From an uncultured Hungatella sp. (GTDB lineage: Bacteria; Bacillota; Clostridia; Lachnospirales; Lachnospiraceae): a stretch of DNA of 22,199 nucleotides. The notes under the pieces were generated by a model that searched no databases, was not told where the DNA came from, and was given only the letters and a program-made list of their open reading frames with translations. Of this stretch, positions 15,961 through 22,199 are shown one piece after another. Position 1 is the stretch's first letter, and each line of letters begins with the position of its first letter. The position numbers and the translations under genes are program-made. The stretch lies in contig CAJUPQ010000059.1 in NCBI GenBank assembly GCA_910588505.1, forward strand, positions 1 to 22,199, in the 5' to 3' direction.

Positions 15961-16325
15961 GAGCCCCAAATATTGATTTAAGTAAAGTATTGACAGGCCA
16001 GGAACTGAAGCAAAGATTTGCCCAGAAGGTTTCCGCAATAGCTGTGGAAGATTATTCAGGAAACATAAGAAAAATACCTGGGACAATACAACAGAAAAAT
16101 AAAAATGTAAAGTATATAAAAGACTTGTTGGAAAATATAGCGAATGCGATTCAAAAATATACATTTAAAGAGAAACGTATGCCAACAGGTTTTGAACCTA
16201 ATTCGATTATAAAATTATATTCTGAAATTGTTGACCAATATTTGAACAATCCAGAAAGTGCTCTTACTGATTTACAATATGATCTTTATAAGGCGATAGC
16301 GGAAATAAAAAATGAAATACAGTAG
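15789..16325 (+). CDS. rdrA: RdrA C-terminal part in the -1 frame
   Basis: The frame is open from just after a TAG at 15786-15788 to the TAG at 16323-16325. Read from the slippery site it gives NNVGRFLEKAGLEKVDW and continues with balanced, ordinary composition, including LRAPNIDLSKVL and a helical tail ending AIAEIKNEIQ. This looks like the genuine RdrA C-terminus. Joined to the zero-frame part it makes about 894 residues, in line with the size of RdrA proteins (of the order of 900). A GTG at 15804 could start a separate protein, but no convincing ribosome site precedes it. The stop codon is part of the rdrB ribosome site (TAGGAG), so translation into rdrB is coupled to this frame and not to the zero frame. 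Confidence 0.75.
   Translation, partial: SFFNNVGRFLEKAGLEKVDWTQIWIPQRQSDDRKIHGVRIDICKIYSHICTVEADLLRAPNIDLSKVLTGQELKQRFAQKVSAIAVEDYSGNIRKIPGTIQQKNKNVKYIKDLLENIANAIQKYTFKEKRMPTGFEPNSIIKLYSEIVDQYLNNPESALTDLQYDLYKAIAEIKNEIQ
15792..15798 (+). promoter_or_regulatory. T TTT TTA slippery heptamer at the rdrA frame break
   Basis: In the rdrA zero frame the codons read GTT TTT TTA, so bases 15792-15798 are T TTT TTA in the exact register of a canonical -1 frameshift site (the HIV-1 type heptamer). A -1 shift enters the frame that runs open to 16325. The T run is seven long, so a one-base deletion from eight T is an equal explanation. A weak hairpin (TTTT/AAAA with loop TGG) lies about 12 nt downstream; no strong stimulatory structure is obvious. 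Confidence 0.55.
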
Positions 16326-16335
16326 GAGATAGGAC

Positions 16336-18882
16336 ATGGATATTGAGTGCGGTAATTTGGAGATTTTGTTTAGGGCGATACCATTTCAACTGATTCAGCC
16401 GATGAAAGCTAAGGGGAAAGATTATCATGGTTTTGACCAGGTGAATCAGAAAATATATTTGGAGTATTCAAAACAGATCTTTCAGAATTATTCAAAAGAT
16501 GAGCATGTCAATAATTATTATTTGTTAGATAAAGATATGTGGAATGATCTGAATAATACGAAAAGTGTATTTTATCTGATATCCGAAATGGCATCTAGAA
16601 TGTTGATCATCCAATCACAAAAAATAAAATGCAGATTAGGAGAAATGCTGCGGTGGAGAGAAATTTCGTTTCAGTTAGGACAAGACCTTTTTACCTGTTC
16701 ATTTTTGGCAAGAGAAGATTTGAGAAAAGGGAGAGAAACATCATTTTTTGCGTGGCAGCCGATTATCAGTAGTGATGATGTTCGCTTAAATAATATATTG
16801 AAGAGGGGCGTTGCGGAGAATCATTTTCATCTGAACGGCTCAACCAAAATCTTTGAGTTAAACTGGATCTGCTTGATGAATCATATTGAAAATCGTGGTA
16901 AAGATTTTTCAAAGTTTGAGTATATGATTCAATATGGTTATGGAATCGATATAGACAAAAGAAAGTTTTATGAAATGTGCCAGAAAGCGGCACTATATCG
17001 AATTTATCTTTTTTGTGTAATACATCATGACGCGTATTTGTTAGAGCAATTAAAGAAGATTTTGTTTGATATTGAGGTGGGAGGAATCTCGATATATGAG
17101 ATGCTTCCACAAGTACAGGATTCTATAGATATTGCAAGAGTATTATATGGCGCAATGACCGAGCAGAGTAAGATTTTAGATTATGCCATAGAAAAGGATT
17201 CGTATTGTGAAAATAACAACGCCAGTCGTTTGTTATCCGGGGAAAGGAGATTTTTGTACAGATGCTTTAAAAGAACTTTGGAAACAAAGGAGTCTTTTTT
17301 TACAGAATATGATAAGAATATATTTTATCGTTACCTAGTTATAAGAACTTATTTTCGAAGTGAATTGATTCAGGTGAATCGTAAAGTGGGTTTTTCTAAT
17401 TTTGGGGAGTATGAGATTAGGAAGGAATATTTTGTTGAAGGGAAAAAGGAATATGAATATGAACTTACACGTTTAGCAATAAATGCTTCCTTTTTTGAGC
17501 AAAATATTGTTTCGTTAGAAGCAAGAATCTGTCCAACTGTAAACTCCAGAAGCCTGTCAAAAAAAATTAGTAAGAAACTTAGAGATGTAGGCGAGGATCG
17601 CATACGGGAAAGATTGTTTTTTGTATTGCATTTTCCAAAACAGAAGGAAGAAACATATAGGCCATTTATGCCGAAGAACGCTATTGTACGAAAGAAGACA
17701 GAAAAATATGCGAATGCGATTGTTGCGCTTTTTGAAAAGGGGGGAGAAGTAAACCACTTTATAAGAGGAATCGATGCCTGCGCTAACGAGATTGGATGCA
17801 GACCTGAAGTGTTTGCGCAGTTTTACAGGTATTTGTTAGACTATTCTATACCTATGAGAGAAAATGGGGACTTTCATTTAATGGCTACATATCATGCGGG
17901 TGAAGACTTTCTTGATATTGTTGACGGATTAAGGGCTATTGAAGAGGTAATGCTTTTTTGTGGATTATATAGAGGGTGTAGAATAGGACATGCGCTGGCG
18001 TTAGGAATCAATCCTGCTGATTACTATCAGTTTAAAAATAATATATTGGTGCTACCAAAACAGGATTTATTGGATAATATTACATGGCTATTGGCAAAGA
18101 TAAAAGAGTATGGATGCCCATTAGAAGGAAAATTAGAAAGTTTGCTTGAAAATAAATTCTATGAACTATTTAATGAGATATATCTGGAGTGTCTGGGATA
18201 TAATGAAATGAATTATTGGGACTATTATAATAGTTGGAGATTGAGAGGAGATAATCCATGCAATTATTTACTAAGTGACATAGAATTTAAACGAAGATTG
18301 AACGTTGTACCATTAAGAAAGATGTCTCGCTACGAGTTTAACGAAAAAGTTTCAGATACAATAAGAAGGACAGAAAAATATAAAAATTTGTATAAAATGT
18401 ATCATTATGACAGACATGTAAGAGAAGAAGGGGCGAAAAGAGTGGTATTTAAAATTCCATGTGGTTATGCAGAGATCGTGAGCATAGTTCAAGATAAAAT
18501 GATTCAAAGGCTGGTGGACGAGGGGATAGGGATTGAAACGAATCCATCCTCAAATTATTTGATAGGAACAATCAAAAAATATGAGGAACATCCTATTATT
18601 CGTTTTAATGGCAGAAAATTAAAAAGAACAGAGGTAAATATGTCGTTGCAGGTTTCATTGAATACAGATGACCAAGGGGTGTTTGACACTTCTTTGGAAA
18701 ATGAATATGCATTGATGACAGTTGCATTGAAAAAAGCAAAGTCAGAAGATAATCAGTATTTATATGATATGGAAGATATCTATGCTTGGATTGATTATGT
18801 GAGAAGAATGGGAATTACTCAATCTTTTGGAGGCATGGGGAGCTTTGAGTCCAAAACAAGTAGCAGTTCAGATAACTTTTGA
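16336..18882 (+). CDS. rdrB: RdrB adenosine deaminase of a RADAR system
   Basis: This 848-aa protein has the adenosine-deaminase (amidohydrolase) motif set spread over a long scaffold: ENHFHLNGS with His163 and His165, TYHAGED with His520 and catalytic Glu523, CRIGHA with His552, ETNPSSN (Glu734-Asn740), and LNTDDQG with Asp778 and Asp779. These are the zinc ligands and catalytic residues of the family. Housekeeping deaminases are about 350 residues; the large N-terminal part and the long insertion between HxH and HAGE are as in RdrB. RADAR RdrB forms large shells and deaminates adenine nucleotides or RNA adenosines to inosine with RdrA, blocking phage growth (published for other RADAR systems). 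The gene starts 10 nt after the rdrA -1 frame stop with AGGAG overlapping it. All catalytic positions are present, so the enzyme appears intact. Confidence 0.9.
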   Translation: MDIECGNLEILFRAIPFQLIQPMKAKGKDYHGFDQVNQKIYLEYSKQIFQNYSKDEHVNNYYLLDKDMWNDLNNTKSVFYLISEMASRMLIIQSQKIKCRLGEMLRWREISFQLGQDLFTCSFLAREDLRKGRETSFFAWQPIISSDDVRLNNILKRGVAENHFHLNGSTKIFELNWICLMNHIENRGKDFSKFEYMIQYGYGIDIDKRKFYEMCQKAALYRIYLFCVIHHDAYLLEQLKKILFDIEVGGISIYEMLPQVQDSIDIARVLYGAMTEQSKILDYAIEKDSYCENNNASRLLSGERRFLYRCFKRTLETKESFFTEYDKNIFYRYLVIRTYFRSELIQVNRKVGFSNFGEYEIRKEYFVEGKKEYEYELTRLAINASFFEQNIVSLEARICPTVNSRSLSKKISKKLRDVGEDRIRERLFFVLHFPKQKEETYRPFMPKNAIVRKKTEKYANAIVALFEKGGEVNHFIRGIDACANEIGCRPEVFAQFYRYLLDYSIPMRENGDFHLMATYHAGEDFLDIVDGLRAIEEVMLFCGLYRGCRIGHALALGINPADYYQFKNNILVLPKQDLLDNITWLLAKIKEYGCPLEGKLESLLENKFYELFNEIYLECLGYNEMNYWDYYNSWRLRGDNPCNYLLSDIEFKRRLNVVPLRKMSRYEFNEKVSDTIRRTEKYKNLYKMYHYDRHVREEGAKRVVFKIPCGYAEIVSIVQDKMIQRLVDEGIGIETNPSSNYLIGTIKKYEEHPIIRFNGRKLKRTEVNMSLQVSLNTDDQGVFDTSLENEYALMTVALKKAKSEDNQYLYDMEDIYAWIDYVRRMGITQSFGGMGSFESKTSSSSDNF

Positions 18883-18889
18883 ACTGTTA
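18861..18889 (+). repeat. 29-nt hairpin repeat, copy B, over the rdrB stop codon
   Basis: TAGCAGTTCA (18861-18870) and TGAACTGTTA (18880-18889) pair at all ten positions (one G-U) around a 9-nt loop GATAACTTT. The TGA stop of rdrB is the first triplet of the 3' arm. It matches copy A at 6349-6377 at 25 of 29 bases, all four differences being transitions. No T tract follows. Confidence 0.65.
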
Positions 18890-19041
18890 TGCATCCGGCC
18901 AGAAGATTACTATGCGGTTTTATGTCATCGGCTCTTTCATTTTAATTCAAGGAGGAGAATGATGACGGATAAGATGAAATAGATTGCTGAGATCTATTTC
19001 CGAGGGATGATCGTTCGGAGGAGAAAAGGAGTTAGCCGCGT
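18890..19041 (+). other. Intergenic region with a remnant of a small membrane gene start
   Basis: AGGAGGAGAATGATGACGGAT (from 18950) resembles the ribosome site and first codons of the gene at 12103 but runs into a TAG after six codons (MTDKMK). It is probably a decayed paralogue. Nothing else is seen. Confidence 0.35.
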
Positions 19042-19329
19042 TTAACAGCATGGTGTCATGTACCCGATAAACAGGGCAATGAGACCAGACAGTATGTAGA
19101 CTGCGGGAATCATATACCAGGTTCCCGCCTGTTGACGGACATTTTTCAGACAGAAATGCAGCAATAGCAAAGCCAGTCCAAGAATCAGAAAAAGAGCGGG
19201 GTAGGTGATCTGCTGATCCAGGTGTCTGGAGGCGATGGAGGAAGCGTTACGTACAAACCATATAAAAAAGATAACAGCTGGGCATACATAGATAGCTTTA
19301 AGAAGATGGATGGATTTTCGGTGGTTCAT
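19042..19329 (-). CDS. Small hypothetical membrane protein (95 aa)
   Basis: This protein on the minus strand has three hydrophobic segments: AIYVCPAVIFFIWFV, YPALFLILGLALLLLHF and a C-terminal MIPAVYILSGLIALFIGYM. Start at 19329 (MNHRKSIHLLKA) is preferred since AAAGGA lies about 10 nt upstream; starts at 19341 or 19425 would add a basic extension without a good ribosome site. I do not recognise a family. It runs convergent to rdrB. A stretch WFVRNASSIASR resembles WFCAKYASSKASR of the membrane protein at 12103, but overall topology differs. It could be an accessory of the defence region or unrelated. Confidence 0.5.
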   Translation of the reverse strand: MNHRKSIHLLKAIYVCPAVIFFIWFVRNASSIASRHLDQQITYPALFLILGLALLLLHFCLKNVRQQAGTWYMIPAVYILSGLIALFIGYMTPCC

Positions 19330-19436
19330 ATAGGGTATCATCCTTTCGTTTTGGCGGCTTTTTCGTGATATTTTACCACGTTTTTGGGCGGTTTTCAATC
19401 TGTTATTCTGTGATCGTAAGCTCAAGGATATAATTT

Positions 19437-19582
19437 AGTTACTATTCACGGTGTGGCTGTGAATAGTAACCTGGGCCGCCATTTTGAATCACCTGCGGTG
19501 ATGGGGCGGCCCAGATTCCGGCCATTACGTGCATCCTCCTGGTTGTTCAGCGTGGTGAACAACCAGGCCGTGAACAGTAACA
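19437..19582. repeat. Nested-palindrome element, possible MITE or structured RNA
   Basis: The ends form an inverted repeat (TTACTATTCACGG at 19439-19451 against CCGTGAACAGTAA at 19568-19580, one mismatch). Inside are a 12-bp perfect hairpin (19438-19449/19459-19470), a 10-bp stem CTGGGCCGCC/GGCGGCCCAG (19471-19480/19505-19514) enclosing ATCACC/GGTGAT, and a 12-bp perfect hairpin CCTGGTTGTTCA/TGAACAACCAGG (19538-19549/19556-19567). Four stems pack nearly the whole element, which looks like a small non-autonomous repeat. Confidence 0.7.
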
Positions 19583-19591
19583 TAATTTATT

Positions 19592-19882
19592 GTGAACATG
19601 GACATTATTAATATTACGAACGGAAATGAGAATGAGGAGAGGATGGTGAAGATTATGGGTGGAAAGGTTATTGAGACGGAATCCGAAAAGCTGATACGGA
19701 AGGGGATGCAACAGGGAATTCAGCAAGGACAGATCCACACAATCATTGAGTTAGGGCGGGAGGATGGTCTGAACGATGAGGTTATCTTAAACAGGCTAAA
19801 GAATAAGGGTGGCCTGTCCCTAAAGGAGGCCAAGATGTGTATGGAGACATATGAGGAACGGATGAAATCCTTATTTTATTAA
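19592..19882 (+). pseudogene. C-terminal fragment, Rpn-like (PD-(D/E)XK transposase/nuclease family tail)
   Basis: The frame encodes about 96 residues with GKVIETESEKLIRKGMQQGIQQGQIHTII and a C-terminal LSLKEAKMCMETYEERMKS. A run of Gly-Met/Ile-Gln-Gln-Gly before a helical tail is typical of the C-termini of Rpn-family proteins. The nuclease domain is missing upstream, where the palindromic element begins. An internal ATG at 19643 has GAGGAGAGG before it and could still be translated. Family assignment is from style of sequence only. Confidence 0.45.
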
Positions 19883-19992
19883 AAAGAATCCCCGGTCCAT
19901 ACCCCCCTTCGAAGGTTCATGAGACAATTTTTAAAAATAAGTTGTAAACAGGACATTTCAGAAAAACGGTTGATTGTCTTGGCGCGGCAGGC

Positions 19993-21414
19993 TGTTCTTC
20001 TGGGACAAACGGAAACAGCGGCCAGACGGCAACAGAGACTGGAACAGAGAATAAAGGAGTGGGAGAGGCCGGGGAAAAAGGGCAGGAGGCCTTTGCGCCA
20101 GGCATCTACACCGGTACGACTTCCGAAGACTGCCAGAACCGAAGGAAAGTTATGATATTGTGGTGGTGGGAGGCGGAGGTTCCGGCCTGACAGCTGCGGC
20201 CTATGCAAAGATGGGAGGCGCAGATTCCGTGCTGGTGGTGGAGAGGATTTCCTGGACCGGCGGCTCCACCAGCATTTTCTGTGGATCAACGAAGAGCTGG
20301 TTACAAAGATTGGACAGGTCACGGGAGATACCTTTGACACCTTTATGGACGCCGACCTGCCCTTCCCCGACAACTTCTGGTCAGACCTGGCCTACGCGGC
20401 AGTGTGGGGAGATTGGGGCGAAGAGGGAAGAGGCCTGCTTTCTTTTAACAGCGATGCGGGAGAGCTTTACAGCCAGTGGCTTACTTCTTACGCTAAAGAG
20501 TGCAAAGCCGAAGCGAGGACCAACTCCAAAGTCACGGAGCTTGTGATTGAAAACGGCGCCGTGGCAGGGGTGAAGGTGGAGGATCCCCAAAAGACGTATA
20601 CGGTGAAAGTGAAGAAGGTCATTCTTGCCTGCGGAGGCATGGAGGCAAACCCGGAACTGGTGAAGGCCTATGCCCCGGAGGCGGCAGGTATGGGAATGTT
20701 GGCCTGTCCGGGAAATACGGGGGATTTTGTGGCGCTGACAGAGCCCCTCGCCCCCCAATCTTGTAGGCTACGGTTCCGTTGCGGAGACCGGGCCGGAGCG
20801 GGGGCGCAGTTCATCCTCCGGCGTGTCGGTTATGGTTTTTTCCCTTATGGTTGACAAGGACGGACGGCGGTTTACACAGGAGGGACGCCACGTATTACCG
20901 CAGAGCCAGGGCCATTAACGCCCAGAAGGACAATTTTGCCTGGGGCATTGTGGACGGCAGTAATCCCTTTGCGGAGTACCTGGAAAAAGACGCAGCCTCA
21001 GGCGCCGCATACAAGGCGGACACCCTGGAGGAGCTGGCGGCCCTCATCGATGTTCCGGCAGAAGCCCTGACGGCGTCCCAGGAGGAATTTCACAGTGAGT
21101 ATGAGGCGGATCCCGCCCCGCTGGACAGGGCATTGGGCGTGTGCCCTAAATATGATGTAAGCCAGGGGCCATTCTACGCCCAGACCGTTTATCCCCTTTT
21201 GCTGTTTACCATGGCCGGTCTGGAGGTAAATGAGAACTGTCAGGTGGTGACAACACAGGATCAAGTGGTTCCCAACCTGTATGCTGTGGGGGAGATTGCC
21301 TTTGGAAACTGCTTCTTTGACGAGTATGTGTGCGGAAGCTGCGCCATTCAGATCGCGGTCAATATGGGACGTATTGCCGGTGAGAGCGCGGCACAGGAGA
21401 TCGAAGCCCGGTAA
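19993..21414 (+). pseudogene. Decayed flavocytochrome c / fumarate-reductase-like flavoprotein
   Basis: Pieces in three frames reconstruct an exported FMN- and FAD-binding reductase. A Cys-Ser-Ser-Gly-Thr lipoprotein-type linker starts at 19993 and leads to QEAFAPGIYTGTT, the start of an FMN-binding domain, most of which is deleted. The FAD domain follows in another frame: YDIVVVGGGGSGLTAAAYAK (about 20153) and VERISWTGGSTSIFCGSTKS. A frame change near 20305 leads to DTFMDADLPFPDNFW and KKVILACGGMEANPELV. Another near 20755 leads to a short piece with SLMVDKDGRRFTQEGRH, and a last one near 20870 to the C-terminal PNLYAVGEIAFGNCF and GSCAIQIAVNMGRIAGE. At least three frame changes and a domain deletion make it non-functional. 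Intact relatives reduce fumarate, urocanate or related acceptors at the cell surface. Confidence 0.8.
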
Positions 21415-21930
21415 TTGCCATTGTCCTAAGGAAGCTGGTACTGCCTTGCGGAAATAGCGAGTGCTAGTTACTCGTGAATTAATGCAACGATGTACTAGCC
21501 CCGCCTGCTCTATGGAATTTTTCTCCAATATTCTGAAAAGTGGAGACGTGTCTACGGTGGCAACCTTCCGGACCGGGAGGCCAGACGGCTGGTAAAGCTT
21601 ACTGATGACATGATTGATTTCTGGGTAGAGCACGGGGAGAACATGGTTGCGGGTGACTTTTTTGCGGATGGCCTTGTCAGAGCCAAGGTAGGCCGCAATA
21701 GCCGCCACATGTTCTGGTGACCTTTGAGAAACTTTCATGTGGATGGCGTACATGCTCTCCGGAGATTCCTCCGTGCCGTCAAGGATACTTCCCATAATGT
21801 GGTTGCCCGCATTGTTTACTAAACCTAAAGTCGTGAAATAGTCACTCAAAACATATTTTATGCGGATACACTATGGACCAGTATAAGCCTAAACCACTGA
21901 TTTTGTCGGATATCTTGTCATTTTGATATT
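21415..21930. other. Decayed region with an SDR-like remnant on the minus strand
   Basis: On the minus strand (about 21660-21849) LVNNAGNHIMGSILDGTEE is followed closely by SPEHVAAIAAYLGSDKA. These look like the NNAG motif and the late 'PEEvA..fLaSD.A' motif of short-chain dehydrogenases with the middle deleted. The frame stays open into the antisense of the fumarate-reductase pseudogene, which has no meaning. On the plus strand 21520-21720 also reads plausibly (GGNLPDREARRLVKLTDDM) without a start. The region appears rearranged; no working gene is called. Confidence 0.35.
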
Positions 21931-21933
21931 GCT

Positions 21934-21977
21934 TTTTATTTGAGTATATATTATAATAATTATATACTCAAATAAAA
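21934..21977. repeat. 17-bp perfect inverted repeat containing a promoter
   Basis: TTTTATTTGAGTATATA (21934-21950) is repeated inverted as TATATACTCAAATAAAA (21961-21977) around a 10-nt loop. The loop carries TATAAT (21952-21957), 17 nt after TTGCTT (21929-21934), so a promoter is embedded in the palindrome. It ends at the ribosome site of the gene at 21988. Confidence 0.75.
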
Positions 21978-21987
21978 GGAGCGCATT

Positions 21988-22199
21988 ATGCCAGCAAAAC
22001 CATCCGGACAGATCAAGACATCCGTTATTAAAAAGTCCCAGAAGAATGGAGATACCTACATTCTTGAGCGCAGAACGATATATGATCCCGAAAAAAAATA
22101 CACGAAAGTGCTCAGCTCAAAACTGATTGCCAAAATTCCAAAAAGCTCTCAAATTCCGGTGCCTACCAGGCCAAAACGGGGTAAAAACTTTATTCCGGA
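21988..22199 (+). CDS. Probable IS transposase, N-terminal part (runs off the window)
   Basis: The frame opens at ATG 21988 with AAAGGAG 6 nt upstream and stays open to the window end (about 70 codons). MPAKPSGQIKTSVIKKSQKN, then a YILERRTIYDPEKKYTKVLSSKL segment and VPTRPKRGK, resemble the N-termini of IS1634/IS4-like transposases common in Clostridia, as far as I can recall. The catalytic domain is not in the window. The palindromic promoter region before it and the pseudogenes to its left suit a mobile element in a decaying region. Confidence 0.55.
   Translation, partial: MPAKPSGQIKTSVIKKSQKNGDTYILERRTIYDPEKKYTKVLSSKLIAKIPKSSQIPVPTRPKRGKNFIP

Noticed and set aside
15804..16325. An independent 173-aa gene starting at GTG 15804
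   Set aside because: No convincing ribosome site precedes it, it overlaps rdrA by over 150 nt, and its sequence is better explained as the displaced RdrA C-terminus.
16336..18882. RdrB as an ordinary adenosine deaminase serving the nucleoside importer at 7-12 kb
   Set aside because: It is more than twice the size of housekeeping deaminases, is A+T-rich unlike the importer, is separated from it by a strong terminator and other genes, and is coupled to an RdrA-type ATPase.
18861..18895. Intrinsic terminator after rdrB
   Set aside because: The hairpin is good but no T tract follows, and the stop codon lies inside the stem; recorded as a repeat instead.
19437..19582. CRISPR-like array or integron attC site
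   Set aside because: The repeats are inverted, not direct with spacers, and the attC core sites are not seen.
20998..21849. A 283-aa minus-strand gene
   Set aside because: Its second half is the antisense of the clearly coding fumarate-reductase pseudogene; only the first ~65 residues resemble an SDR, with the middle missing.

Overview
The window looks like chromosomal sequence from a gut-type Clostridia, most likely Lachnospiraceae (Enterocloster/Lachnoclostridium-like). The grounds are strong AGGAGG ribosome sites, TTGAAA/TATAAT promoters, a Thr/Glu-rich lipoprotein linker, a BMP-type nucleoside importer and a GrdB-like reductase fragment. This placement is inference from gene content and sequence style; no search was run. 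No rRNA, tRNA or CRISPR array was seen.

Layout. (1) 351-4751: a G+C-rich, plus-strand housekeeping cluster holding a GrdB-like single-domain protein, an isoaspartyl peptidase/asparaginase-type Ntn hydrolase, an M20 (Sapep-type) dipeptidase, CutC and a YitT-family membrane protein. (2) 4756-6740: two copies of a ~255-bp module (a 64-aa gene plus its terminator), the first broken by a 2-nt deletion, flanking a DUF2971 gene with its own promoter. (3) 6900-12003: a nucleoside ABC import operon (lipoprotein, double ATPase, two permeases) with a structured ~140-nt leader, an intercistronic hairpin and a strong terminator. (4) 12103-18889: an accessory defence region with a small membrane protein, an ApeA-like HEPN protein, and a visibly A+T-rich rdrA-rdrB pair, that is, a RADAR anti-phage system. 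(5) 18890-22199: decayed DNA with a small membrane protein on the minus strand, a nested-palindrome element, an Rpn-like C-terminal fragment, a multiply frameshifted flavocytochrome/fumarate-reductase pseudogene, an SDR-like remnant, and the 5' end of a probable IS transposase behind a 17-bp perfect palindrome.

Main result. RdrB (16336-18882) carries the full adenosine-deaminase metal-site set (HxH, HAGE, RIGH, NTDD) on an ~850-residue scaffold. It follows a Walker A/B ATPase, which is the RADAR arrangement. The ATPase reading frame breaks at a T run that reads T TTT TTA in the zero frame, the canonical -1 slippery heptamer. A -1 shift there joins the two parts into an ~894-aa protein that stops 10 nt before rdrB. 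The break is either a disabling single-base deletion, a sequencing/assembly error in a homopolymer, or a genuine frameshift or slippage switch in RADAR. The adjacent HEPN gene, with an R-x4-H motif, is a candidate defence partner or an independent system.
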